Positions 6,411 through 17,460 are shown, counted from the first letter of the stretch. The stretch is 19,900 nucleotides of DNA from Amoeboradix gromovi (GCA_018985225.1 JADGIF010000103.1:1-19900); one strand, 5' to 3'. The notes: generated by a model from the sequence alone, not told the origin. Program-made: numbers and translations.

Positions 6411-9400
6411 ATGGAATCAATACTACAAGATGCAATAACCGAGGGCGACCATGATCTCATTACTCGTCTTTACAAGATTAAGCCAAAACATGTGTTTGAA
6501 GCCTTAGTTTCCAAACTTGATCAGATCTTAAGTGTTTATCAAGATAACAATCAAGGCCAGGTCCGCGCAATGGTTCAAATTATAAGCTGGATGAATCTGT
6601 GTTTGTTCCAGTCCTCTCCTGATCATAATAATCCAAGCGGTTCTCAGCTACTAAATCTCAACTCATCAGCTTTTAATATTGGAGGAAGTATTGCTTCTTT
6701 GAGCAGTATGGGAACTACTATTGGCCAGTCACTATCCATATCAGTTCCAGATGTCATACCTTTCGAATCAAATGTTGCTACTATTTTGTTTAACTGCGCT
6801 AGAAAAATATTGGTTCATTCGGAAGAAGTCATTAGGATAGTGTTTTACCTAAGCATGTCAAATCCCCAAATAATTACAGACCATATCATTAGGATTAATA
6901 AGGAGGATCCTGAACTAAATATTCTTCAATATTGCGCATTTCAATTAGACAAACTGGTTTTGGTTGTGCGTCATATTTTTACAACCTTTACTCAACTAAA
7001 AAAACCAGCCCAACTTTCAGCTTGCACTATAATACGTAAGCTTATTTGGAACTTTATTGAATGGTATCCTATAGATTTTGTAGCAATCTCCAATGGTTCT
7101 CGTAAGCTGGATGACATAATTGATGGCTTCTTTTTACTCTTAAATGAAGACAAAAAGAAATTTATGCCTCTACAAACTATGTTTATGATTCTCAACAGCA
7201 ATAAGATTAGTTTACCCCATTACATTCAGTTTATTGAACTATTAAGAAAACACAAAAAAGAATTCTCTTCTTGCCTTGTTGATATTCTAAAAGCTGCTGT
7301 ATTTCTTAAAGACAGATCTGACCTGCGCAGTCTAGCATTTGATTTTGAGACCGATGTACGTGAAATTATCCAAAGCGGGCTAAAATCCAAGGACCAAGAA
7401 GAGTCTATGCTACTTGATGGACTTGTAGGATTGTACAGATTATCGCCATTGACCACTGTTAAAATATTTTCTACTATGTTCGATAATAAGCGGCTGCTAA
7501 GTAAAGTATTTTACGCTTTAGCAAATAGTGATCATCAACCTTGGAATACTCCAATTTCTAATAATAATGCGATGTGCTCGTTTGTTAAGACCTTATTACA
7601 TGATAGTATGCTTCCTGATGAAGATGGTGGAAATAATAGCTCTACCATAAAAAAGCTACCGTTGTTCGATAAGAAAAGAAAAGAAGATCCTCGAAAAGAT
7701 GTCATATACTACACTATCAAAATATTGGAAATAGAACCTAAAATAGCCGTAATTGATGATTTTGATACCATAGTTAGAGATATAGTCATGGTTCTGGAAG
7801 AGGCACCTAGCATTACTCGATCTGTAACTTTGAGCGTACTACTAAAAGCTTATAGTCCTGATTTAGTTGTATTGTGGGCAAAAAACTCATCATTATTTGT
7901 TAAGGCATTCTCTTTTATCTTATTGAGTATAAGCAAACTGATATTTGAGAGTAAAAAGGAAGAAATTGTTGTCTTGCTAGAGTTTTTGATGAATTATTTT
8001 GACCACATCATTAACATAATGTTTCAAGATGCAAGCATCATGTTGTCACCGACAGACACCAAATTAAAGGGTGCTGCTATTCATTCTATAGAGAGCGCGC
8101 TCTTATACTGTATAGCATTAACTGATATTGAGTTGTTCTGTGCAGTTAAGAATATCTGGATTGTGCTATTACAAGCCTTTGAACGATTAGACAAGGACGA
8201 GTACGATTTATTAAACATACCACATATAGCTATATACCGTAAGCTATTAGAACCTATCTCATATCAGAGCATGTTCAAGGCTTTAACAATTAGTTTATAC
8301 AAACCATCGTTGAGCACAATAGTTTGTTTTGATCAGCTATATCGAAGATGGAAAACACTTAACATGAGCAGGCAGCAAGAACTTATGGATAGCAGACTTA
8401 AGAGAATGTCGACCAAATATTCACATTCAGTTTTAACTCATAGTGAAAAGGAAACTAAAAGTGACTGGGTATCAGTCACGTTGAGCATGTGTTATTTGTT
8501 GCCATTATGCATACCTAACGAATCCTTAGAAAAACAGATTTATGATTCTTCAACATTTCTTAGATTTGATACATTCTTCAACACCGCTAGCGAACGCATT
8601 TCTATACATTTATTGGTGGACGCGTATTTGAGTGACTTAGTCAATCTGCTACGAAGTGAAAACCCTATTCTAAAAGAGTACTTACCTCATATAATAGGAG
8701 AAGAATTGGATTTTAGTTTTTGGGGTTTAATTGAAAAGAAACTGCAAAATCAACTAAATAACACGATTCAAAAAGATGCAGAATATCTTTGCAGAGTAGT
8801 AACGATAATGCACAAGGCTTTATTGAAAAACGAGAATTGCATGAGCATGGCGATGGATAAGATGTTACAATTTCTATCGCTTGATATTGATGCCACACAT
8901 GATCAATACACAGCAGAAGCTAAGCTGGCCTACTGTAAGCTTGTTTACACTCTTTTTGAAAGAAATGCAGATGTTTTCAAGGATTTGGTGATTCGCAACT
9001 TTTTAGCTCAAATGATTTCGTCTTGGATAAGCGATATGGAGTATAACACTGAGCAATCTAGTATACTTAAGGAATTGGATGTTACAAGTATCAAATGCCT
9101 AAAATTTTTATTTTACGGACTATCATTGAAGCCCCAAAACAGTGATTTAAATAATACTGATTTAAAAGAAATGAAGGACCGTACGTTTAACAATTATGTG
9201 AATGTGCTTCAGAAAGTTTTATACAAAACACATGTCATCCAATCTAATTCTAGCTCTGTTTACTCTGGTAAAGAAATTCATTACTTAACACAGGATTTGA
9301 TTCAATCTTTTGCTTCTTTGGTTGCCAACAATCAAGACATAGGACTTAAGTTCATTATGAACATGGCTCAAAACTCTTCCACAAAGTTAAGACCGTTCGT

Positions 9401-12400
9401 ATTGGAGATACTGTCATTCTCTTTGAACGCAACTACTGTTAAAGTGGTTGAACCGCAAATCATATCATTTAGAGTATTATCCAAGTTTCTGTTTGAACAT
9501 GATCCAATGATATGTGTAGCTTTGTATGAGAACATTGATGTGAGTGTGAGAGAGATAATATTGGAGAAGATCTATTATTGCTTTGAAGAGTATCACGATG
9601 TATTGAAACTGTTAAAGCAAAGTGTAGAACGAGACGTTACCAAGACAGACGCTGCTAATGTAATATTTAGAAGGAATAGCATGTCCACAAAGTTGTTAAC
9701 ATTAATTAATCAAAGATACGGGTTGGAATACCTGAACACAGTTATTCAGCCTATAATAGACAAGATATCGACTGACATAAAGAACGGCATATGCTATGAA
9801 ATAGATCCACTGAAGCTGCAGAACAGCAATGAATTAAGTAATAACACTCAGCATTTGATGGATATTTGTAGTAGCATCATTACCAACATATATCATAGCG
9901 AAATTCCAGTGATGCTGAAGAACACTTGCTATTTGATTAGCAACATCGTAAATAACAAGTTTCCAGATGCGAAATTAAATGCAGTAAGTGGCTACTTCTT
10001 TTTAAGGTTCATTTGCCCTGCTATAACTAGTCCAGAGAATAGCGGTTTGACCATAAACAATAGGACTATAGAGTCCAGCAGAGCGCTTGTATTGATTGCC
10101 AAATGTATCCAGAATTTGGCTAACTTTGTCTTTTTTGGTAATAAAGAAGAATGGATGATTCCTATGAACTCGTTTATACACAGTCACAAAGAAAAGACCA
10201 TTGCTTTCCTTGAAAATCTTTGTACATGGACAGCTGTTACAGTCACTACTACCACTGTAGAATGCACAGAAAGTGATTTACAAGATATATATCTACATTT
10301 ATTCCAACAAAAGGATAAAATACTGAATCAGTTGACTTTAAAATCTAGATATTTACAGCAGCAAAACGAATTGCTAGATCATGACAGTGGGCAACAAGCC
10401 TTGAAAAAGATCAAAGACCAAATTGATCAGCTAGTTCTAGAGCTTGGACAGCCAAAAGTTAGACTTCATATGGCTACGAGCAATACACCCAACAATCTAA
10501 CTATGAATCCTTCTGTAGAACAATCTATTGATTTGATAAAATTAAAGAACATGGGATTCCTCACAGAAGGGCCTCGTACAAAAGAAAGGACACCCGGTGT
10601 AATTTTCATAGCTAGAAGGTTAGTAAACATATCAATGGACCATGCAATCAATTATCTTATAATGCTGTTATCCCAGATATGTAATGATAAGTACTACATA
10701 TTAATTGATTTTACCGGCAGTGCATGGAATGAAATAAACCCTACATTGCTTGATAAATTATTATCGGCAATGAACAGTAGTACTATCACTACTAACTTAA
10801 GTGTCATTCATGTGCTAAATCCTAATAATAACACTCGTCTAGCCTTAAAGCAAGCCAACAAAACGCTGATGGAGCTGGCCAAAAGATGCCTGTTTTACAG
10901 TGCTATTTCTCAATTACTGCTAATTTTTCCTAGTAATTCTTTGACGCTACCATCATTAACACTCTCCCTAGATGAGCCAACTGTTTTGTTTACAGTTATA
11001 CGTAATGTGCAAAGTAGCGCATATCCGGTGCACTTATTAATTGGTAAAAACTGTATACAAATACAGTCTACCAAGAAAATTGAACTAATCGGAAGCATTC
11101 CGGCGGTTTTAAACGATGTGATTGATGTTTTGGATGTTTCGGAATTAATAAAAAGAAAAGAGTCTGCTAATGATACGAGGTTTGTAATCAAAACATCTGT
11201 GGAAGACTATGATTTGACCTGCACAAACTTCTCTCAAATATGCGAAGTAATACAGCAATGCAAACATAAAAGAAACCAAACTAAAAAAGATAATATTGAT
11301 GAATCGCTAGTCAACTCTATAGAGGGTGACGCTCATTTATTAGTGCTGATATTTGCTAATCTATTGCAGGAAAACACGGCTTTGCAAAAAAGCGCTTACC
11401 AATTGTACAATGCGTTGCTAATTAAATTGAATTTGCCACTAGTTAAGCCATTGTTTATCAATGGCGCATTTATGAATGACGTCTTTATGAATAACATATG
11501 CAATATAGATACCAATACACTAGCTCTATTTATAATAGATTTGCAAGTGCAGCAACATAAAGATTTAAACTTGAATTTTTTGGAAATTATAAAGGCTGTC
11601 GTTTGTAAAATAATGAAGAACATAAATGAACTAAGCAGCGGATTGCTAAATTCTCTGGTCGGCAGTCTGATAAACATGACTAGTGAGCATTATGAGCATA
11701 TAGGTCTATTAATAAACAACATATGGGTTCCTGTTAGTACGTATGCCGGTGCAACAGCCATGGTCGTAGAGTGCATGCTAAGCAATTCATACATATCTAG
11801 CAGCAATAGCATACAAACTAGCATCATGTGCTCTATATTCTGCGCATTAGGGCTGAACAAATCACTGGTTAACACGTGCACTGGTAAGCTATTACTTGTT
11901 ATCCGTAAATCGTTGAACCATGTAGATAACAACATCAATGTTGACTTGTATTTACAGATATTAGCCAATTATGCCTTTCACGACACTCTCGATATTGACC
12001 ACTATCTGGCCGATCTGATGTATTTGACCACGTCATTAGCAGGACAAGGTACTATTCAACAACGAACACATCTATACTACATAACCTGCAATATATTAGC
12101 AAACATAACTACTACAATAGATGAGCAGCTGTTGAACTATATGAATGATCAGATACAGAATCCATTTGTGTTGAATCTATTTGGACTGGAATATCTGTCG
12201 CTAATTAACAATACTGATGCTACTGTTAATACGACTAGTTTGGTGAATGTAGGACATTTAGTTCATTTTGTTGCAGACGTTATGATCTGCAGTAGTCCAA
12301 ATATTGAGCAGTTACACGCACATAGAAGCAGGTTGATGGGGCTGATCAGTAGCAGTGCATTTCAATATAACAAGATATTGCAACCACGCGCATTTGTAGC

Positions 12401-13449
12401 CCTAGGTGCACTGAGTAGCGATGACGCAGATGATGATTTGATCTATCAAATACTAATGGTAAATAAGACTAATATAGGTGTTGAAATACTCGTTGACTCA
12501 TTTTGAACCAGACGATAGTGATTTAGCATGCTCCACGATTATTTGCTTAACCAATATAATGCACGGAAACTTGTACCAAAGTGACTTTACACGTAAAATT
12601 ATATGGATAGCAATATATCTGCTTTTACTTGGACATAAGAAGCTCTACATATATAGCTTAAACTTGTTAGAAGCTAGCTTAAACAGTTTAGACCAAAATG
12701 GTTATTTTCTAGAAAAAGGACTAATAGAATCATTGTTGCAAGTTAAACAAAGTTTTGATGAGAGTAGTAGAAGCATGGATAAGCAAACCGGACTGAACTT
12801 TGAACTTGATTTTGGATTTGCGCTTAGCAGTGCTCTAGCAAAAGGGCTAAGCGATAAAGACACGAAGGGCCCTACTGAGACCGTAATAGTCAGTTTATTG
12901 AATTTGTGTGATGTGAATACGAATAAGAACAAGTCTGAACTGGTAGGACTAGTATTGCTGATGATATGCAGCGAGCAGTATGATGTGGGAGAAATAGTGT
13001 TGGAATTGAATAAAAATGATGCTAGCATTTTTGAGGTAATGCACTGTGAGAGTGACACTTCAATCTTATTTATCATGACAATGGCGTTAAACTTTTTATA
13101 CTTGGATATACCAGAACAAACTCTGCAACAACTCTTTGCAATACTGTACGAGGGAGTGCAATTAAGGCCAGATATATTTGCGGCAATAAGTCCAAAACTT
13201 ATTGTGAGGCTAAGACAGTTAGCAAAGAATACGTTCAATGACGGATTTAAACAGAATATAACTAATCTGTATATAAAAGCTGTGGAAGTATTGGGCAAAT
13301 ACAACATTCAACTTAGCGTGCTGCTGGAAGAGACTGGATTTCAGAGTTTAGCAGAGCCGCTATTGTTTGACACAAATAAGAATAGGCAAAGACAACTAGC
13401 AATGCATGTAGACAGTTTAATAAGTTCGATAATAAATGACGAAGAATGA
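6411..13449 (+). CDS. Neurofibromin/IRA-like Ras GTPase-activating protein (2339 residues, one 19-nt intron)
   Basis: This protein accelerates GTP hydrolysis by Ras and so switches Ras signalling off. Exon 1 (6411-12458, 2016 codons) and exon 2 (12478-13449, 323 codons plus TGA) are joined across a 19-nt intron; without splicing the frame ends at 12506. Flanking the catalytic core are long alpha-helical regions typical of neurofibromin. The GAP domain shows the arginine-finger motif FRRNSMSTK (finger candidate R1087) and the signature FFLRFICPAITSPE at about 1196-1209. A Sec14/CRAL-TRIO-like domain follows (GVIFIARRL near 1396, YYILIDFTGSAWNEI near 1426-1440), then a PH-like stretch, matching the GAP-Sec14-PH order of neurofibromin and yeast Ira proteins. 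Human neurofibromin is about 2800 residues and Ira1/2 about 3000, so this one is somewhat short. Key catalytic residues look intact. The start ATG follows CTTCTTAAA. ALG12 begins 45 nt downstream. Confidence 0.92.
12459..12477 (+). other. 19-nt spliceosomal intron in the RasGAP gene
   Basis: The sequence GTAAATAAGACTAATATAG has a GT donor, a CTAAT branch-like motif and an AG acceptor. It falls exactly after codon 2016. Removing it replaces a premature end with a long open frame (joint peptide QILMVLKYSLTHFEPDDS) that continues for another 323 residues. Confidence 0.88.
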
Positions 13450-13455
13450 ACTCAC

Positions 13456-13461
13456 AATAAA
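13456..13461 (+). terminator. Poly(A) signal of the RasGAP gene, inside the 45-nt gap before ALG12
   Basis: AATAAA lies 7 nt after the RasGAP stop and 34 nt before the ALG12 ATG. Cleavage at a usual distance would fall close to or inside the ALG12 start region, so the two transcripts probably abut or overlap. Confidence 0.5.
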
Positions 13462-13494
13462 TGATATCACTACAAACATGATAATTTTTATAAC

Positions 13495-14943
13495 ATGTGG
13501 GAACTTTTTGTGGGCATCGTGTATATTATAATTTGTCCTTTTACAAAAGTGGAGGAGAGCTTTAATATGCATGGAATATATGACATTGTCAATGGCAGTA
13601 TAATATGGGATCACGAGATATACCCTGGACCAATACATAGAACATTTATAGGAAATGCAATAATTGGGATTTTTGGATACATACCCTGCAACATTTTAAA
13701 GATTCTATACCAAGGACCGTATATTGGAATAATTCAGCAGACGCTAATTAGAATAATGCTCTACCTTATAAATGTAATGGTGCTAGAGATATATTCAAAT
13801 AGGTTGCTGACATATAAAGCCAATTTTTTATTAATTACGTTTACGCAGTTTCATTTGCCATTCTACTTGTCGCGGACTATACCAAATACGTTTGCATTTC
13901 CGTTGGTTCTGCTTGGATTAACAGACTGGATTTCAAGTTTATATGACTCAAAATATACGAGGAACGCTGTGCGGCTAGTCATATACGCGTCAGTCATATT
14001 TAGATGTGAAATAGGCGTATTGTTACTAGCAATATTGATGTTCGAAAAACTTCAAAGCAGGCCTATTTTAAACTACGCCGCAATAATAGTTTACGATGCA
14101 CTTGTTGCCATATCCATAACAGTGCTAATAGACAGCTGGTTTTGGGATACTTTGACCTGGCCAGAACTGTCAGGATTTGTGTACAACGTACTATTTAATA
14201 AATCTTTGAACTGGGGTGCACAACCATTTTATCAGTACGGCGTAGAAATAATTAAAATATGTAATATTGCGTTGCTGTTTTTACCTTTTGCCTTTCACAA
14301 TCACTTGGCATACAAACTTCTCTTTTTATCAGCGTTTGTTATTTCAGTAATGTCAATTCTTAAACATAAAGAGTGGCGATTTATTATGTACGTGATTCCT
14401 TTAATAAATTCGATAGCTGCTATAGGGATGCACAGATTGTACTCAATCATTGGTAAGATTGTTTATTTGGTTCCCGTTTGTCAATTTTTATTATCTTTGC
14501 TATTTGTGTATATCTCCAGTCTGAACTATGCAGGAGGATATGCTAGCATATCATATGCATCGCAAACGCAAATTGAAAATCCATACCAGCTGTGGAGTAA
14601 TGCATTTTACGATGTGATTAGTCCTAGCCAATATCCAAATAGCTCAATTTACATTGATTTTGGAACCAAACAAATGGGTGCAACACTATTTGTATATCCC
14701 TTGTACGAAAAGCCCGATGCAAGAGATGCGAAACCACCTTACCACGTGGGAATTCGTTCTAGTGAACTCGATATTGATAGAATCAATGAGAGTGAAGAAA
14801 TACTGGCATCTGATTACCTGCTAACTACAGCGAAGCTAGACCATGTAGCTGAGTGGTGCATAAAAGGATATTCTAAAATAAGTTGGAATTGCCGAAATCT
14901 TGTCTGCGTGGATAATAAAACGTGCTTGTTCAAGATAAGTTAG
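13495..14943 (+). CDS. ALG12: ALG12, dolichyl-P-Man:Man7GlcNAc2-PP-dolichol alpha-1,6-mannosyltransferase
   Basis: ALG12 adds the eighth mannose to the dolichol-linked N-glycan precursor on the luminal side of the ER, using dolichyl-phosphate-mannose (GT22 family). The 482-residue length fits the family (human 488, yeast 551). Motifs include CPFTKVEESFNMHGIYDI at about residues 14-31 with the GT22 acidic pair E20/E21, WDHEIYPGPIHRTFIG, SRTIPNTFAFPLVLLGLTDW, FRCEIGVLLLAI, DSWFWDTLTWPELSGFVYN, NWGAQPFYQYG and KHKEWRFIMYVIPL (from K290). Multiple hydrophobic helices fit a polytopic ER membrane protein. A soluble C-terminal part follows the last helix. The start at 13495 gives the normal short lead before the first motif. 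No intron is needed. Its presence implies a near-complete luminal N-glycan assembly pathway. Confidence 0.93.
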   Translation: MWELFVGIVYIIICPFTKVEESFNMHGIYDIVNGSIIWDHEIYPGPIHRTFIGNAIIGIFGYIPCNILKILYQGPYIGIIQQTLIRIMLYLINVMVLEIYSNRLLTYKANFLLITFTQFHLPFYLSRTIPNTFAFPLVLLGLTDWISSLYDSKYTRNAVRLVIYASVIFRCEIGVLLLAILMFEKLQSRPILNYAAIIVYDALVAISITVLIDSWFWDTLTWPELSGFVYNVLFNKSLNWGAQPFYQYGVEIIKICNIALLFLPFAFHNHLAYKLLFLSAFVISVMSILKHKEWRFIMYVIPLINSIAAIGMHRLYSIIGKIVYLVPVCQFLLSLLFVYISSLNYAGGYASISYASQTQIENPYQLWSNAFYDVISPSQYPNSSIYIDFGTKQMGATLFVYPLYEKPDARDAKPPYHVGIRSSELDIDRINESEEILASDYLLTTAKLDHVAEWCIKGYSKISWNCRNLVCVDNKTCLFKIS

Positions 14944-15514
14944 TTGAGACCTATTACGACAAAATATCCTCATATTACTGCAGTTCTCTACTCACTTTGA
15001 ATATGTCATTTCTTGTGGTTAACAACCTATATCGCTACAGTATGCTCTGTTTCTAACAATTTAACTGCGCGAAAACCCGATATTCTTTCTTATCATCTTA
15101 TTCGTATCTTCATATTACCACAGCCAGAAGACGGCACACCTTAATGCACCAATAAGGGATAAGGAATCGGGATTGTAAATTTAGTGAAAGTTCCAAAGAT
15201 GGTCCACGTGCAAAGAAAGAGGAAAGACGCTGCTTTATAGAATTAGGTGTTTATTAGGTAAGGGTTTAAACCTGCGGGACCTAAATAAAACCAATTTGGA
15301 GACATAAACATGTACAAACTGTCTTTTGGAAGTGGATAGAGACCAAGTAACATGTTCCTACATGCATCACTGCTCAACCTCACTACACTGTAGTGAAAGC
15401 TTGAGCGACTAGCGCTGTCAATTTCTCTTTAAAATACTTGATTTCTTAAAAGTCAAGAATTTCAAAGAGGAGCTTCGCAAAAATCTTTTGAAAGTTGCAT
15501 TTGAAACACACCAA
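14944..15514. other. Intergenic region between ALG12 and CDC50
   Basis: About 570 nt with no convincing coding frame. It contains a nested inverted repeat at 15250-15289. A short frame (about 13 codons, MVHVQRKRKDAAL) near 15200 is too short to call. No AATAAA was seen close after ALG12. No tRNA was recognised on either strand. Confidence 0.5.
15250..15289. repeat. Nested palindrome in the ALG12-CDC50 gap
   Basis: An inner perfect 10-bp palindrome GGTTTAAACC (15263-15272) is enclosed by outer arms TTTATTAGGT (15250-15259) and ACCTAAATAAA (15279-15289), which pair with one bulge. It could be a hairpin in DNA or RNA, or a binding site. No known family was recognised. Confidence 0.55.
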
Positions 15515-16644
15515 ATGTCATTTTATCAGCAATCAATACCAGGTCTCCGGATAGTATTAAAAGTAAATGATATACTAATTATATTTGTAGCTATAGCAAT
15601 ACTCTTTATATCCGGTGGATTGACAATACTTCGATGGAGTCTAGCCATACCAGAAATACAAATCAACTATACAAACTGTCGAGGAACCCCATTGGATATT
15701 AACTACATGTACTACGGCTCATCAGACATACAGGATTTAAATCTAGGATGGTCCACTACTGTTGTAGATGGTCAGGAGCAATGTATAATTGATTTTTATG
15801 TACCAGAAGATATCCAAAACCCATTGGTGTACTATCAGTTGGACAACTTCTACCAGTCGAATCGAGTTTTCGTTAAAAGTTTCTCATACAAGCAACTGGT
15901 AGGAAATGCAATCACCGACAAAGACAAACTAAATCTTGAATGCGGTAATTCTGGAATGAGCGGTGATAAGATCGTTTATCCGTGTGGTAGCGTACCTAAC
16001 ACTATGTTTAATGATACTTTAGTAGAAATAGATATGATCACTGGAATAGGACTCAATCCAAGTAGAAACTTGAATCTCTTTACATACAAGGACATTGGAT
16101 GGACAAGTAGAACAGTTTTGTACAAAAATACCTCCTATGACGCTAGTAAAGTGGTGCCGCCAAGTAACTGGATCATTAAGTATGACGACTCAAATATTAA
16201 TGTTATTACAACATCTCCTAAATTTAGAGTTTGGACTCATCTTGCAGCATTTCCAGTGTTTAGGAAACTTTGGTCTAGAATGAATGACACATTAGTTCAA
16301 GGGTATTATCGTTTAACCATCCAGGACAGTATTTCGCGACTAATGTAGACTACCCTTCAACGGATTACTCAAGCAACAAGTCGATAATTATTACCAGAAC
16401 TAATATCCTAGGAGGTAGGAACATATACCTGGGATTATTCTGTATATTAGCAGGGCTGTTATATCTTTTTGGGGCTGGATTGATTTATGCAAAGAACAAA
16501 CAACACCCAAGAAATATGGGAGATTCGCATTTAATTGAGTTTATGGATGATATAAGGACACTGAGTCCTGTGGCTGAGTCATTAGAAGTTGTGACTACTG
16601 CTCCAAAGCTACAGAGACGAAAAACAAGGGACTATACTCAATAA
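15515..16644 (+). CDS. CDC50/LEM3 family, beta subunit of P4-ATPase phospholipid flippase (one 20-nt intron)
   Basis: CDC50 proteins pair with P4-ATPases, are needed for their ER exit and help translocate phospholipids to the cytosolic leaflet. The ATG at 15515 gives MSFYQQSIPG, which matches the family's usual start better than the upstream TTG. Exon 1 is 15515-16328 and exon 2 is 16349-16644, giving 369 residues (yeast Cdc50 391). The first membrane segment is at about 17-40, followed by the diagnostic IPEIQINYTNC. A large lumenal domain with Cys residues and N-glycosylation sequons ends in YYRLTIQDNYPS, and the NYP motif forms only when the intron is removed. The second membrane segment is at about 297-319, preceded by NILGGRNIYLG. 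The family's F-x-GTK motif reads YSSNK here. The TAA stop is embedded in an AATAAA poly(A) signal. Confidence 0.92.
16329..16348 (+). other. 20-nt spliceosomal intron in the CDC50 gene
   Basis: GTATTTCGCGACTAATGTAG has a GT donor, a CTAAT branch-like motif and an AG acceptor. Its last three bases form the in-frame TAG that ends the unspliced frame. Splicing rebuilds an Asn codon across the joint and gives DNYPS, the conserved CDC50 sequence, then 97 further codons with the expected second membrane helix. Confidence 0.9.
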
Positions 16645-16645
16645 A
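16640..16645 (+). terminator. Poly(A) signal overlapping the CDC50 stop codon
   Basis: The end of the gene reads ACT CAA TAA ATT, so TAA lies inside AATAAA. The context CTCAATAAAT also follows the gene at 1723-2709. Confidence 0.5.
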
Positions 16646-16711
16646 TTAGCTAAAACAATTGTACTACTTTGAACAACTTGGGAGCTATTATAAACAGGAT
16701 ACTTTAACTTA

Positions 16712-16888
16712 ATGCGATTTTTAGTTCTTTTCGGGTTGAAAATGTATGAGGGACATGTGCCGCAATTATCCAAGAAATATAGTTTCACATATGCTATGAA
16801 TTTGGATAAGCGAAAAAAAGAGATACAGCGGAAGATTATTTTAGGTAGTCACAAACTTTTTAAATCAAATGAGAATTTGAACCCTTGA
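16712..16888 (+). CDS. Small ORF, 58 residues, unknown
   Basis: ATG at 16712 to TGA at 16886-16888. The peptide starts MRFLVLFGLKMYEGHVPQLS and is basic in its second half (DKRKKEIQRKIILG). The short hydrophobic start could be a weak signal or a mitochondrial targeting segment. I recognise no family. It follows CDC50 by 67 nt on the same strand. It may be a real small gene or a chance frame; the ordinary amino-acid composition slightly favours coding. Confidence 0.35.
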   Translation: MRFLVLFGLKMYEGHVPQLSKKYSFTYAMNLDKRKKEIQRKIILGSHKLFKSNENLNP

Positions 16889-17053
16889 ATAGGAGTACTC
16901 GGTAAAATCATTACATGCAAATATTTTCATTAACGTACAATAAATTCAGTCATCTACATAGTCAATTCACGACAGATGTTTGGAATGCAATCATCGATAC
17001 CATTTATTTCAACGGTGCAATTTCTCCCCAATCTCATGTATATGATCTCCTCG

Positions 17054-17460
17054 TTAAAAGTCCTGATTTCCGAGAAAATCGAGAATTTCCACAGAGAAAC
17101 TAGCAATACTAGATGTTCCGTTGCAGTGATTGCTCACGCTTTCGCTACCCAGAGTGGAGATAGAATAAGGATGCATATACTTGATGTGTATGTTCCTTGC
17201 TGCCATATGGTCTCCACTTCCAAATGAGACTTTCTACAAGTGTAAGTTTCTAAGCTGGTTTTCTTTAGAGCACCACACCTTGTACATGTCCGACTAGTAA
17301 ATGATTCATTACATTCGATTATCGTCTTTCCTCTTTGGTTGCACTTGAACTTCAAGCGTTCCTTGAATAAATTGTACAGATATCGCTTTCCTGGCGTCGA
17401 AAGACATCTAATTGTTCCATGCTTGGACCAGTTCCTCAGTGTTGATGAATGTATGCTTTA
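17054..17460 (-). pseudogene. Fanzor/TnpB-like RNA-guided nuclease, C-terminal remnant (copy A)
   Basis: On the minus strand the frame reads through LYNLFKERLKFKCNQRGKTI, then ECNESFTSRTCTRCG, the zinc-ribbon start typical of TnpB, Fanzor and IS605 OrfB proteins. The second half of the ribbon (TYTCRKSHLEV) has CxxS where CxxC is expected, so one zinc ligand is lost. A one-base slip near 17211-17215 then separates this from DHMAARNIHIKY, the RuvC-III Asp motif (usually D-x-NAARN), which continues to a TAA at 17054-17056 after ILDFLGNQDF. An in-frame TAA also lies at its 5' edge near 17458-17460. The piece is therefore an inactive 3' fragment; the rest of the RuvC nuclease is not recognisable upstream. 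Family assignment rests on the motif set and its order. Confidence 0.75.

Noticed and set aside
12504-12506. TGA as the true RasGAP end with a separate downstream gene
   Set aside because: The downstream frame has no good ATG and joins in exact phase when the GT-AG 19-mer is removed; two adjacent chance frames are less likely.
12702-13307. 201-residue minus-strand ORF
   Set aside because: It is a shadow antisense to RasGAP exon 2, whose frame is confirmed by continuity across the 19-nt intron.
15261-15285. tRNA-like T-loop (GGGTTTAAACCTGC)
   Set aside because: No matching anticodon arm, D arm or acceptor stem in correct spacing; it is better described as a palindrome.
16346-16348. TAG as the true end of CDC50
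   Set aside because: The family needs a second membrane helix, which is encoded downstream; removal of the 20-nt GT-AG segment restores the NYP motif and the helix.
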